In this document: one piece after another, positions 27,192-35,938 of the stretch | Numbering within the stretch: position 1 is the stretch's first letter | Layout: the number at the start of each line of letters is the position of its first letter | From: DASZVB01 sp036272055 | Lineage (GTDB): Bacteria; Myxococcota_A; Polyangia; Polyangiales; Polyangiaceae | DNA: 64,000 nucleotides | NCBI GenBank assembly: GCA_036272055.1 | Contig: DATAZL010000052.1 | Coordinates: 72,273 to 136,272 of the forward strand | Direction of reading: 5' to 3' | Program-made: the position numbers and the translations under genes | The notes under the pieces: model-generated | The model's input: only the letters and a program-made list of their open reading frames with translations | Databases searched by the model: none | What the model was told of the DNA's origin: nothing

Positions 27192-28616
27192 ATGCGCACT
27201 CTGCCTCTGGCCATCGCGTCGCTCCTCATCGCGACGCAACTGCGCGCGGCCCCCGCGGCCGCTCCTCCCACGGCTGCAACGCCCGCTGCTTCCGCGAAGC
27301 CCAACCCGTTCGACGTCCCCTTCGAGAAGTACTCCCTGCCGAACGGGCTCGAGGTGATCCTTCATCGAGATCCGTCGTTGCCGCTCGTGGCGGTGAACGT
27401 CTGGTATCACGTCGGGCCGTCGAGCGAGCCCAAGGGTCGCTCCGGCTTCGCGCACCTCTTCGAGCACCTCATGTTCGAGGGCTCGAAGCACGTCGGGCAC
27501 GAGTTCGATCACCTGCTCGAGTCGGTCGGCGCCACCAACGTCAACGGCACGACGAGCTGGGATCGCACGAATTACTTCGAGACCGTGCCGCGCCAGAACC
27601 TGGAGCTCGCGCTCTGGCTCGAGAGCGACCGCATGGGGTTCCTGCTCGACGCCCTGACCCCCGAGCGCCTCGAGGTGCAGCGCGACGTCGTGAAGAACGA
27701 GCGCCGGCAGCGCTACGAGAACTCGCCTTACGGCGCGAGCGAGCTCGCGATGTACGAGTCTCTCTTCGCGCCCGATCATCCGTATCACGGCGCAGTCATC
27801 GGCTCGATGGAGGACCTGTCGCACGCCAGCATGGACGACGTGAAGGCGTTCTTCCGGGCCTTCTACGCGCCGAGCAACGCCACCCTCGCGATCGCGGGAG
27901 ACTTCGATCCGGCGGTGGCCAAGGGCTGGGTCGAGCGCTACTTCGCGACGCTCCCCACTGCGACACGTCCCTCGACACGTATGTCGCTCACACCGCCTCT
28001 CACCGCGTCGGTGAGGAAGAACGTCGAGGAGCCGGTGCAGCTCGCCCGCGTCGCGCTCGGCTGGCTCACGCCGCCCGCCTACAGCCCCGACGACACGATC
28101 CTCGACGTGGTCGCGACCCTCCTCGCCGGCGGCAAGGCCACGCCCCTCTATCAGAACCTCGTCGTGAAGCAGAAGGTCGCGTCCGACGTGTCCGCGGCTC
28201 TCGACTCGAACCGGCTGACGAGCATGTTCGAGATAGACACGACCGTCGCCGCCGGCACGCCGCCGAAGAACGCCGAGGAAGCTCTGAACAAGGCTCTCGT
28301 CGCCTTCGCGACGAAGGGCCCGACCGCGGCCGAGCTCGATCGCGCGAAGCGGCAGATCCGGCTACACGTCTTGACGGATCTACAGCGCCTCGACGGCGAC
28401 GGCGGGGAATCCGGCCGCGCCGGCACCCTGCAGCGCATGAACGAGTACCTCGGTGATCCGGGGAAGCTCCCGACGTACATCGAGCGAATGAACGCCGTCA
28501 CCGCGGAGGACGTGAAGCGCGTGTCGCGGCAGTACCTCTCGCCGGGAACAGCGGTCGTCATCACCACGTTACCGAAGCAGGAGCCGGCCGCGACCGGACC
28601 CGGGAGCGCACCATGA
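27192..28616 (+). CDS. M16-family zinc peptidase, active subunit
   Basis: A 474-residue secreted metalloprotease of the pitrilysin/insulinase-processing peptidase family. A signal peptide of about 20 residues is followed by a Pro/Ala linker. The inverted zinc motif HLFEH is at 88-92, with the third ligand Glu expected about 75 residues on, in the RDVVKNERRQRYEN region. The GLEVILHRDPSLPLV start and the AHASMDDVKAFFRAFYAP segment are family features. The second half is the inactive M16 domain. Its stop overlaps the start of the next gene (28613-28616), so both halves of a heterodimer are co-translated; this arrangement of an active and an inactive M16 gene is common. Confidence 0.95.
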   Translation: MRTLPLAIASLLIATQLRAAPAAAPPTAATPAASAKPNPFDVPFEKYSLPNGLEVILHRDPSLPLVAVNVWYHVGPSSEPKGRSGFAHLFEHLMFEGSKHVGHEFDHLLESVGATNVNGTTSWDRTNYFETVPRQNLELALWLESDRMGFLLDALTPERLEVQRDVVKNERRQRYENSPYGASELAMYESLFAPDHPYHGAVIGSMEDLSHASMDDVKAFFRAFYAPSNATLAIAGDFDPAVAKGWVERYFATLPTATRPSTRMSLTPPLTASVRKNVEEPVQLARVALGWLTPPAYSPDDTILDVVATLLAGGKATPLYQNLVVKQKVASDVSAALDSNRLTSMFEIDTTVAAGTPPKNAEEALNKALVAFATKGPTAAELDRAKRQIRLHVLTDLQRLDGDGGESGRAGTLQRMNEYLGDPGKLPTYIERMNAVTAEDVKRVSRQYLSPGTAVVITTLPKQEPAATGPGSAP

Positions 28617-30130
28617 ACCTTCCCTGCGGTATCCGGAGAACCCCCGTGAAGAAGTACGCCTCTGCCCTCGCCGTGCTCGCCCTCGCCTGCAGCAAGCAGA
28701 ACGCCGCTCCGCCCCCTGCGGTGGGGGCTGCCGCGACGACGACCGCGACGGCGAGTGCAGTGCCGCCGGGCCCCGACGCCTGGCGCAACACGCAGCCGTC
28801 GCCCGGTCCGCGTACGGCACACGAGTACCCCGCCGTCGAGACGGCGAAGCTCGACAGCGGCCTGTCGCTCTACGTCGTGCGACGTCCGGCCGGCGTGGTG
28901 TCGATGTCCGTCGTCGCGCTCGGCGGCGCGAGCCGCGTTCCCGACGGCAAGAGCGGCCTCGCGGCGCTCACCGTCCGCATGATGACGGAGGGCACGACGA
29001 AGCGCAGCTCCCTCGCGCTCGCCGAAGCAGTGGAGTCGCTCGGGACGTCGCTCGAGCAATCCGCCGGCCGCGACTTCGTGCGTCTCGGCATGACGACCCT
29101 GCGCGAGAACCTCAAGGACGGCCTCTCGCTCCTCGCCGAGGTCGTGAAGACGCCCGCGTTCGCGCCGAAGGAGCTCGAGCGCGTCCGTCACGAGTGGCTC
29201 GACTCGATAGAGGCAGAACGTCAGAGCCCGGGGCGATTGTCGTCCCTCGTCGGGCTGCGCGTGCTCCTCGGCACGTCGGCGGGCGCCCCCGTCAGCGGCT
29301 CGCGCCACGACGTCGAGGCGCTCAAGCGCAACGACCTCGTCGACTACTACGGAAAGACGTTCGTCGCGGGCAACCTCGCCCTCGTCGTGGTCGGCGACGT
29401 CGGCGTCGAGGACGTCAAGCCGCTCGCGACGGAGCTCTTCCGAGGGCTGCGCACCACGGCGGCCCCGGCCGACACCAGCAAGCCGTACACGCTCGCGCAG
29501 GGACCCGCGAAGGTGCTCGTCGTGGATCGTCCGGGCGCCGTGCAGTCGGCGCTCTTCATTGCGCAGTCGTTTCCGAAGCGCTCCGAGCCGGGCTACGAGG
29601 CGCGCGAGCTCCTCAACGGCCTCCTCGGCGGCGTCTTCACGTCGCGCCTGAACCTCAATCTGCGCGAGACCCACGCTTACACCTATGGCGCGACGTCGCT
29701 CGACATCGCGACGCGGGGCTGGGGCACGTTCGCCGTGATGACGTCGGTGCGCACCGACGTCACCGGCGCTGCGCTGAAAGAAGCCATTTCCGAGCTGAAG
29801 AAGGCGCGGGATCCGGCGCTCGGCCATCCGATCTCCGAGGGCGAGGTTGCCCTCTCGCGCGCGCTGCTCGAGGAGCACCTCGGCGCGTCGCTCTCCCACA
29901 CGGAAGAAGTAGAGGAGCGCGTCGAGGAGCTCTTCATCCACGATTTGCCCGCCGACTACTTCCGGAATTATCCAACTGTGCTGGATGCGACGACGCCGCA
30001 GGCGATCGCAAAGGAAGCGCAGCGGCTCGATCCCGATCACGCCGTCATCGTGGTCGTCGGTGACAAGGCGAAGATCGCGCCTCAGGTGGATATGCCGCTC
30101 GAGGCGGCTCCTGACGCTTTGACGGACTGA
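28613..30130 (+). CDS. M16-family peptidase-like protein, zinc site absent, lipoprotein
   Basis: A 505-residue M16-fold protein without an HxxEH motif: at the expected place the sequence reads GKSGLAALTVRMMTEG, so it cannot bind zinc. The lipobox VLALAC is visible; if translation starts at the GTG at 28646, preceded by GGAG seven bases upstream, the signal peptide is the usual length. The ATG at 28613 also has GGAG nearby and overlaps the upstream stop, which suggests coupling, so I leave it as the start. Known inactive M16 partners complete the clam-shell and hold substrate for the active subunit. The 73-base gap after it holds a promoter-like sequence for the sensor gene. Confidence 0.92.
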   Translation: MNLPCGIRRTPVKKYASALAVLALACSKQNAAPPPAVGAAATTTATASAVPPGPDAWRNTQPSPGPRTAHEYPAVETAKLDSGLSLYVVRRPAGVVSMSVVALGGASRVPDGKSGLAALTVRMMTEGTTKRSSLALAEAVESLGTSLEQSAGRDFVRLGMTTLRENLKDGLSLLAEVVKTPAFAPKELERVRHEWLDSIEAERQSPGRLSSLVGLRVLLGTSAGAPVSGSRHDVEALKRNDLVDYYGKTFVAGNLALVVVGDVGVEDVKPLATELFRGLRTTAAPADTSKPYTLAQGPAKVLVVDRPGAVQSALFIAQSFPKRSEPGYEARELLNGLLGGVFTSRLNLNLRETHAYTYGATSLDIATRGWGTFAVMTSVRTDVTGAALKEAISELKKARDPALGHPISEGEVALSRALLEEHLGASLSHTEEVEERVEELFIHDLPADYFRNYPTVLDATTPQAIAKEAQRLDPDHAVIVVVGDKAKIAPQVDMPLEAAPDALTD

Positions 30131-30164
30131 CGCCCTGCACAACGAGAGAAAAGCGCGCCTCGGT

Positions 30165-30194
30165 TTGCGCACACCTGGATAGAGGCCCTACTAT
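30165..30194 (+). promoter_or_regulatory. Candidate promoter of the sensor operon, leaderless start
   Basis: TTGCGC (30165-30170) and TACTAT (30189-30194) are 18 bases apart, in register for -35 and -10 boxes. The predicted transcription start would fall at or within a few bases of the GTG at 30204, which has no ribosome-binding site, so the transcript may be leaderless. The hexamers match the consensus at only 3 and 4 of 6 positions. Confidence 0.35.
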
Positions 30195-30203
30195 TTCGCC
30201 ACC

Positions 30204-32225
30204 GTGCGGGATAGCGAGCCGATCCTGGTCGTCGAGGACGATGCGGCCAGCAGGGAGGTCATCGTCTCGCTGCTGGCGCAGGCGGGCCTGCACGCCGTCG
30301 CCGTCTCCGACGCGGCCACCGCGCTCGAGTGGCTGGAGGGCGAGCTACCCGCGGTCGTGCTGCTCGACGTGATGCTGCCCGGCATGGACGGCTACGAGCT
30401 TCTCCGGAAGCTTCGCGACAACGACGCCTGGGCGCACCTGCCGGTGGTCGTTCTCACCGCGCTCGACTCCGAGGAAGCGATCGAGAAATCCTTCGCGTCG
30501 GGCGCCGACGACTTCTGCTCGAAGCCGATCCGCTCGTCCGAGCTCATCGCGCGCGTCCGCGGTCAGATGCGTATCCGCGACTACGTCGAGCGCCTGAGCC
30601 ACCGCGAGCGCGACCTCCGCGTCGTCGTGGAGCTGATCCAGACGCTCGCGTCTCGCCTCGACATCCGCGAGATCCTGTTCACCCTCGTCACTCGCCTCGC
30701 GGCCATCGCCAGGGTGGACCGCTGCAGCCTGGTGCTCCTCGGGGAGCGTTCCGATGTCGGCTACGTCGTCGCCACCAGCGACAACGAGCGGCTCCGCGAC
30801 CTGCCGATCAGCCTGCCGAAGTACCCCGAGATCCAGGAGGCCATCTCGTCGGGCGCGACGCTCGTCATTCGCGACGCGACTCGCCACCCACTGCTCGACG
30901 CGGTGAGGCAGCGGGACGGCGTGGTGGGCTTCGCGTCGCTCGCGCTCCTGCCCCTCGTCCACGAGGGCCGGACGATGGGCGTGCTGTTCCTCCGGGCGCG
31001 CCGCCCCGTCGCGTTCGAGACCGACGAGATGACCCTGCTCCAGACGGTGGCGCACGCGACGGCGATCTCGCTCCGCAACGCGCGCATCCTCTCCGAGCTC
31101 AGAAAAGAGACGCAAGAGAACGTGGAGGCGCGCGCGGAAGCCGAGCACCGCATGCAGCTCTTCCAGCGGTACCGCGACTTCTTCGAGAGCTCCGCCGACG
31201 GCATCGTCGTCATCGACCAGGCCGCGCGTATCCTCTTCGCGAACCCGAGGGCACGCGAGATCACCGGATTTTCCGAGACCGAGCTCGCCGAGGTGAAGCT
31301 CGGTGACGTGCTCCCGCAAGAAGAGCAGAAGCGTGCGCTCCGGCTCGCGCGCGGCTTTCGAGAGAGCATCTACCCGCAAGGCGTCGACGTCCGTATCCGG
31401 ACCAAGCACGGGGAGGAGCTCGTGCTCAGCGTCAACTTCAGCTCCGTGCTGCGCGAAGAAGGCGCGGTGCTCTTCACGTTCCGCGACGTGACGAGCGACC
31501 GGAAGACGGCGATCGAGCTCAAGCAGACCAAGGAGTTCTTCGAGCGCGTGATCGAGAGCTCGGTCGACGCGATCGTCTCGGCGAGCCTCGACGGCCGGGT
31601 CCTGCTCTTCAACCGTGCCGCCTCGCGGGTGTTCGGGTACGAACCGAGCGAGGTCATCGGCAAGATGTCGGTGGAGAAGCTCTATCCCGGCGGCGTCGCG
31701 CGCGAGGTGATGCGCAAGATCCGCGACCCGGGCGTCTGCGGTCCCGCGCGGCTCGAGGACTACCGCGTCGACATGCTGAACTCCGCCGGCGAGGTCATCG
31801 CCGTCAAGCTCTCCGCGGCGCTCATCATGGAGAACGACCACGCCGTCGGCTCGGTCGGTATCTTCACCGACATCCGCGACAAGCTCCGGATGGAGGCGAA
31901 GCTCCTGCGCACCCAGGAGGAGCTCCGTGAACGGGAGAAGCACGCCGCGGTGGCGGAGCTCGCCGGTGCCGCCGCCCACGAGCTGAACCAGCCGCTGACG
32001 AGCATCATCGGCTACGCGGAGCTGCTCTGCCGGAGGCTCGAGAAGGAGTCGCCGCTGCACAACGCCGCAGACATCATCATCGCCCAGGCCGAACGAATGG
32101 CGGAGATCGTGCGCAAGATCGGCAAGATCACCAAGTACGAGACCAAGAGCTACGTCGGCGGTCAGAAGATCCTCGACCTCGACAAGGCCACGAGCGACGC
32201 CGAGCGAAAGGGAGCGCTCCGGTGA
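30204..32225 (+). CDS. Receiver-GAF-PAS-PAS-HisKA protein without ATPase domain
   Basis: A 673-residue signalling protein. Residues 1-125 are a response-regulator receiver with phospho-accepting Asp55 (VVLLDVMLPGMDGYE) and the conserved Lys in CSKPI. A GAF domain spans about 145-300, PAS domains about 315-430 and 445-565, then a HisKA-type dimerisation helix with the phospho-accepting His in AGAAAHELNQPLTSIIGYAE near 590. The protein ends about 80 residues later in KGALR, with no N, G1, F or G2 ATP-binding boxes, so it cannot autophosphorylate alone. Its stop overlaps the start of a full kinase gene by four bases. The likely reading is a split kinase pair in which the neighbour phosphorylates this one. 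No frameshift is visible at the junction. Confidence 0.9.
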   Translation: MRDSEPILVVEDDAASREVIVSLLAQAGLHAVAVSDAATALEWLEGELPAVVLLDVMLPGMDGYELLRKLRDNDAWAHLPVVVLTALDSEEAIEKSFASGADDFCSKPIRSSELIARVRGQMRIRDYVERLSHRERDLRVVVELIQTLASRLDIREILFTLVTRLAAIARVDRCSLVLLGERSDVGYVVATSDNERLRDLPISLPKYPEIQEAISSGATLVIRDATRHPLLDAVRQRDGVVGFASLALLPLVHEGRTMGVLFLRARRPVAFETDEMTLLQTVAHATAISLRNARILSELRKETQENVEARAEAEHRMQLFQRYRDFFESSADGIVVIDQAARILFANPRAREITGFSETELAEVKLGDVLPQEEQKRALRLARGFRESIYPQGVDVRIRTKHGEELVLSVNFSSVLREEGAVLFTFRDVTSDRKTAIELKQTKEFFERVIESSVDAIVSASLDGRVLLFNRAASRVFGYEPSEVIGKMSVEKLYPGGVAREVMRKIRDPGVCGPARLEDYRVDMLNSAGEVIAVKLSAALIMENDHAVGSVGIFTDIRDKLRMEAKLLRTQEELREREKHAAVAELAGAAAHELNQPLTSIIGYAELLCRRLEKESPLHNAADIIIAQAERMAEIVRKIGKITKYETKSYVGGQKILDLDKATSDAERKGALR

Positions 32226-33445
32226 AGCCGCACGCGATGAACGCTCCCGCCGCGTCGCTCGTCTCGCAGGACGTCGAATCGACGCGAGTGCGCCGGGGAC
32301 CGGATCTGAGCGAGGCGTACGCCTCCCTGCTCGACGCCGTCTCGAGTTTGCCGCTCGACGCGGGGCCCGGCGTCGTTGCCCGGCGACTCCTCGACTGCCT
32401 CGTCGCCATCCTTCCGGGCCGCGCGCTCGGGGTGTGCCTCGCGCTCCCCGACAGCGGAGCGCCGCTCGTGGAGCTCGCGTTACCGGACGGCATGCCCGCG
32501 CCGGGGCGCGATCCGACCCGGCTCTTCCCCGAGCTCGACGGCGAGTGGGTCGTCGACCTCGAAGGACTGCCGGGCTCGACGCTGCACGTGGCGCCGTCCG
32601 GTGCGCGGCTCGAAGAAGAGGCCGTGGAGCGCGCCATCGTCGAGCGCGCTGCGGGCGCCATGGCACAGGGCGTTCGCACCGCCCTCGTGCTCCGGGCGTC
32701 GAAGCCGGTCTCGGTCGAGATGACCGAGCTCCGCGCCCAGCTCATCCAGGCCGAGAAGCTGTCGACACTCGGTCAGATCGTCGCCGGCGTCGTCCACGAG
32801 CTCGCGAACCCGGTGACGTCCATCGTGGCGAGCACCGAGCTCATGATGCGCAACGGCGGCAGCGAGCATCTCCGTCCGGACGAGGTGCAGCACCTCCATC
32901 GCATCCGTGTCGCGGCCGATCGCATCCTGAAGTTCAGCCGCGATCTCGTTCACTACGCCCGGCCGGCGCGGGAGACGCCCGCACCCGTTTCGGTGGCGGA
33001 CGTAATTGCCCAGGCCCAGGCGTTCTCCCAGCACGAATTCGACCGGCACGGCATTCACGTCGACGTCGATTGCGCCGAGCATCCGAGCCGGGTCATCGGC
33101 CGTTCCGGCCCGCTCACGCAGGTGTTCGTCAACCTGTTCACGAACGCCGCCCACGCGATGAGCGACCAGGGCGGGCGGCTCGCGATAGTGGTACGGGAGG
33201 AGCCCGAGCTTTCGCGCCTGGTCATCGACGTCACCGACACAGGGGTCGGCATCCAGCCCGACACCCTCGGAAAGATCTTCGAGCCCTTCTTCACCACGAA
33301 GGAGAGCGGCCGCGGGACGGGTCTCGGGCTGGCGATCGTCCGGGAGATCGTCGAATCCCACGGCGGCGCCGTCGCCGCTGCCAGCACCCCGGGCGAAGGG
33401 ACGACTTTCACCGTGCACCTGCCGCTGCCCTCGCCGGACAGGTGA
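32222..33445 (+). CDS. Sensor histidine kinase (HisKA-HATPase)
   Basis: A 407-residue kinase. The N-terminal 170 residues show no family I can name and may be a divergent sensor. The H box is VAGVVHELANPVTSIVAS, and the ATP-binding boxes are all present: VNLFTNAAHAM (N), DVTDTGVGIQP (G1), FEPFFTTKESGRG (F) and GTGLGLAIVREI (G2). So this protein should autophosphorylate, unlike the product of the overlapping upstream gene (32222-32225, GTGA). No response-regulator gene follows; the receiver may be the one carried in the upstream protein. Confidence 0.94.
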   Translation: MKPHAMNAPAASLVSQDVESTRVRRGPDLSEAYASLLDAVSSLPLDAGPGVVARRLLDCLVAILPGRALGVCLALPDSGAPLVELALPDGMPAPGRDPTRLFPELDGEWVVDLEGLPGSTLHVAPSGARLEEEAVERAIVERAAGAMAQGVRTALVLRASKPVSVEMTELRAQLIQAEKLSTLGQIVAGVVHELANPVTSIVASTELMMRNGGSEHLRPDEVQHLHRIRVAADRILKFSRDLVHYARPARETPAPVSVADVIAQAQAFSQHEFDRHGIHVDVDCAEHPSRVIGRSGPLTQVFVNLFTNAAHAMSDQGGRLAIVVREEPELSRLVIDVTDTGVGIQPDTLGKIFEPFFTTKESGRGTGLGLAIVREIVESHGGAVAAASTPGEGTTFTVHLPLPSPDR

Positions 33446-33497
33446 GGCTCCGTCGCGCCGCGACCGCGGGGTATGCTCCGAGTCGGAGAATGTACCC

Positions 33498-34106
33498 TTG
33501 GATCTGAAGCGGCTCATCTGGGACGACGGCGTATCGGTGGCGGAGGTCGCGACGGCGCTGGACGCGGCGACGCCGGACGCGCGGCTCGTGGCGACGCGCG
33601 CGCTCGATCGCGCCGATCAGCGCGCGCTCTATCGCAAGGCGAAGTCTTCGCCGCCCATCACGCTCGCGCATTTCGTCCCCGACGATCGCGCGCCGGTCGA
33701 ACCCGTCCGTCACTTCGGTCGCAACACGCTGCCCACTCCCGGCAGCTTGCGTCTCTTCGAGAAGCGATTCTGCAAGCCGAAAGACGGGGCAGCCCGTCTC
33801 TTCGGATACAACGAATCACCCTTCCGTCCACTGATCGGACCAGGCTTCTTCGTCGCCGTCGCGACCGACGCGAACCCGTCGTGGGCGGAGCGCGGCGGCG
33901 TGGTCGTCGACTATTTCCAGATCCCGGACGGGCCGGTCGCACAGGGCTGGCCGCCGGTGATCCCCAACACCCAGGGGCTCCAGAAATACGTCTACAACAA
34001 GACCCGCGACTTCATGCGCAAGGCGTCCACGCACGTCTCGATCGGCGCCGCCTACAAGGTCGAGACCTCGCTCGACCACTACTTCATCCTGGTACGCGAG
34101 CGCTGA
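33498..34106 (+). CDS. Conserved protein of unknown function (202 aa)
   Basis: Not recognised by name. The protein starts at a TTG (33498) with GGAG about nine bases upstream. It begins with charged helices (LKRLIWDDGVSVAEVATALD) and then turns into a beta-rich, aromatic C-terminal half with GFFVAVATDANPSWAERGG, GWPPVIPNTQGLQKYVYNKT and a final SLDHYFILVRER strand. No signal peptide or membrane helix is visible, so it is probably cytoplasmic. The conserved-looking aromatic and Gly/Pro pattern suggests a real family with a ligand-binding beta fold. It stands alone between the sensor kinase and a converging gene. Confidence 0.8.
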   Translation: MDLKRLIWDDGVSVAEVATALDAATPDARLVATRALDRADQRALYRKAKSSPPITLAHFVPDDRAPVEPVRHFGRNTLPTPGSLRLFEKRFCKPKDGAARLFGYNESPFRPLIGPGFFVAVATDANPSWAERGGVVVDYFQIPDGPVAQGWPPVIPNTQGLQKYVYNKTRDFMRKASTHVSIGAAYKVETSLDHYFILVRER

Positions 34107-34114
34107 GGCGCTCG
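34097..34114. terminator. Short hairpin between converging genes
   Basis: CGAGCGC (34097-34103) and GCGCTCG (34108-34114) form a 7-bp perfect stem with a TGAG loop, extendable by a G-T and a C-G pair. It overlaps the stop codon at 34104-34106 and lies in the 16-base gap between converging genes. No T-run follows. Confidence 0.5.
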
Positions 34115-34122
34115 TGCCGGCG

Positions 34123-34647
34123 TCAGCCGAGCACGTGGACGACGAGCACCAGGATGCCGCCCTTGTAGCTCTGCCCGGCGACGATGAAGGCCTGACCGAC
34201 CTTCGCCTTCACCTCGAGGAGCGGCAAGAACGTCTTCCCGCCCGGCTGATTGATGCTCGCCGAGAGACGCACCGAGCCGTCGGGTAACACCTCGACGAGC
34301 TTCGTCTGAAGCACGCGACCGTTCGGGAGGTCGAAGGTCTTCGGCTCGTCCTTCTTGAGCGGCAAGCGGACGCGCTGGAGAAGCTCGTAGCTGTCGTAAG
34401 AAGAGAACGGGATCTTCTTCAGCTCCGGCATGTCGCCGATACGCGGGTCGATGCCCTTCTTGGTGTTCGTCGCGTGGAGCACGAGCACCTCGGTGCTGTA
34501 TGCACGGGGCGCGGCGGAAGGCGCGGGAGCAGCGTCCTTCGGGTGCGCGGGGGGCTGATCGGCCATGCCGTCGGCGAACGCCGGGCGTCCCCCCAGAGCG
34601 AGCATGGCGAGCCCCGACGACAGCGCCCCGAAAGGTCGAAGCCTCAT
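34123..34647 (-). CDS. Secreted protein in the sigma/anti-sigma operon
   Basis: A 174-residue exported protein: the N-terminus with SSGLAMLALGGRPAFADG is a signal peptide. A Pro/Ala linker is followed by about 120 residues of beta strands (VLVLHATNTKKGIDPRIGDM, YELLQRVRLPLKKDEPKTFD, LPDGSVRLSASINQPGGKT). No named family is seen. Its start codon overlaps the anti-sigma stop by four bases (ATGA), so it is the third gene of that operon and may be a target or a signal component of the sigma pathway. That is inferred from position only. Confidence 0.8.
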   Translation of the reverse strand: MRLRPFGALSSGLAMLALGGRPAFADGMADQPPAHPKDAAPAPSAAPRAYSTEVLVLHATNTKKGIDPRIGDMPELKKIPFSSYDSYELLQRVRLPLKKDEPKTFDLPNGRVLQTKLVEVLPDGSVRLSASINQPGGKTFLPLLEVKAKVGQAFIVAGQSYKGGILVLVVHVLG

Positions 34648-35258
34648 AGTGGGGCCATCCTACCCTCGTTGTCGGCGGGCTCGTCCATCAACCACACCAC
34701 GGGGGTCTCCGGTTCGCCTTCGCCCGAGTCGTTCGGAACCATGAAGATCGTGCCCGCGACGGCGCCGAAATCCACCGACTCGATGGCGGCTCCCGACTCC
34801 GCGCCTCGGAGCGCAGCCACTTGCTCCGACGCCTCGGGCGCCGCAGGCAGAGACCGCTCCGACGCGACGGCGACGACGGACGGCGCGGTGTCCACTTCGG
34901 CGGGATGCGCTTTCGGGCGAAAATACAGGGCAATGACGGCGGCCGCGGCGAAGAACAGGCCGAGCGCCGGCGCGACGGACGCCCACCGTCGGCGCCGGGA
35001 CGGCCTTTGCAGGGGGACGACCGCGCCCGCGCTCGCTGCGCCTTCGAAAGCGCGCGCCATGACAGCGTCGGCGACGTCGAACGACGCGCCGCGGTCCGTG
35101 CCGATCGCGCGCACGGCGTCACCCACTCGCTCGAAGCTCGAGACCACGAGCCGACCGCGCTCCGAGCTCTCGAGCCAGAGCTCTATGTCACGGGCTTCGG
35201 CCTCGTCGGCCTCGCCGTCGAAGTAGCGCATCAGCCGGTCGTCGCTCGGCGCGGTCAC
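34644..35258 (-). CDS. Membrane-anchored anti-sigma factor
   Basis: A 204-residue protein encoded directly after an ECF sigma gene and overlapping it by four bases (GTGA start at 35258). The N-terminal 80 residues start with DDRLMRYFDGEADEAEARDI, a pattern typical of anti-sigma domains that bind the sigma factor. A single transmembrane helix lies at about 94-110 (VAPALGLFFAAAAVIALYF), and the C-terminal 90 residues would be periplasmic and Ala/Glu-rich. No zinc-binding HxxxCxxC motif is visible, so it is not of the ZAS type. It probably holds its sigma factor at the membrane until a periplasmic signal arrives. Confidence 0.88.
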   Translation of the reverse strand: MTAPSDDRLMRYFDGEADEAEARDIELWLESSERGRLVVSSFERVGDAVRAIGTDRGASFDVADAVMARAFEGAASAGAVVPLQRPSRRRRWASVAPALGLFFAAAAVIALYFRPKAHPAEVDTAPSVVAVASERSLPAAPEASEQVAALRGAESGAAIESVDFGAVAGTIFMVPNDSGEGEPETPVVWLMDEPADNEGRMAPL

Positions 35259-35938
35259 GGCGAGTCCCCTTCTTCGAGCGGGGGGCGCCCGATCTGCTCT
35301 TCGTAGCAGTCGGCGAGCGCACGCTGCAGCTTGCGGCGCGCATGGAAGAGCCGGCTCATGATGGTGCCCTTGGACACGCCCATCGCTTCGGCCATCTCTT
35401 CGTAGCTCATGCCCTCGAGCTCCCGCATCAGAATGACGCCCCGGTGGTACGGCGGCAGCTCGTCGAGAGCCGCCTCGATGCGCCGCCGGATCTCGCCGCG
35501 GCGGACGACGTCCAGGGGGTCGGCGCCATCGAGTCGCGAGAGGAGCGGCTGATCGACGCCGTCGTCGCCGATCTCCGGATCGAGCGGCTCGCTCTCGCGA
35601 CGGGACGGCTTGCGCATCGCATCGATGGAGAGGTTCGCGACGATGCGGTAGAGCCACGTGAAGAAGCTCGAGCCGCCTTCGAACGATTCGAGCCCGCGAT
35701 GGACACGAAGAAACGCCTCCTGGACGATCTCACGAGCGTCGTTCTCGTCCCGCACGAGTCCGATCGCGATGGCGAACGCGCGGCGCTGATGTCGTTCGAC
35801 CAGCTTGCGGAAAGCGCCCGGGTCGCCGGTCTTTGCTTTGAGGATGAGAGCACGATCCTCTTCGGCCTCGACTTTTCGGGCCTGCTCCTTCGACGATTTG
35901 GGCGACCCGGTATTCACGAGACCTGACCGATCGATCAT
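35255..35938 (-). CDS. RNA polymerase ECF sigma factor
   Basis: A 227-residue sigma-70-family factor of the ECF class. Region 2 includes RDENDAREIVQEAFLRVHRG and the FFTWLYRIVANLSIDAMRK promoter-melting and -10 segment. A linker of about 50 residues leads to region 4, with LPPYHRGVILMRELEGMSYEEMAE and the recognition helix GVSKGTIMSRLFHARRKLQRAL. The ATG at 35938 is chosen; the frame stays open upstream to 36040. It heads an operon with an anti-sigma gene and a secreted-protein gene, all overlapping by four bases, so it should be autoregulated with them. The 145-base gap upstream probably holds its promoter, but I could not assign hexamers. Confidence 0.95.
   Translation of the reverse strand: MIDRSGLVNTGSPKSSKEQARKVEAEEDRALILKAKTGDPGAFRKLVERHQRRAFAIAIGLVRDENDAREIVQEAFLRVHRGLESFEGGSSFFTWLYRIVANLSIDAMRKPSRRESEPLDPEIGDDGVDQPLLSRLDGADPLDVVRRGEIRRRIEAALDELPPYHRGVILMRELEGMSYEEMAEAMGVSKGTIMSRLFHARRKLQRALADCYEEQIGRPPLEEGDSP

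Noticed and set aside
30345..32666. A 773-codon minus-strand open frame opposite the sensor pair
   Set aside because: It covers well-supported receiver, PAS and kinase domains on the other strand; the translation has no recognisable motif.
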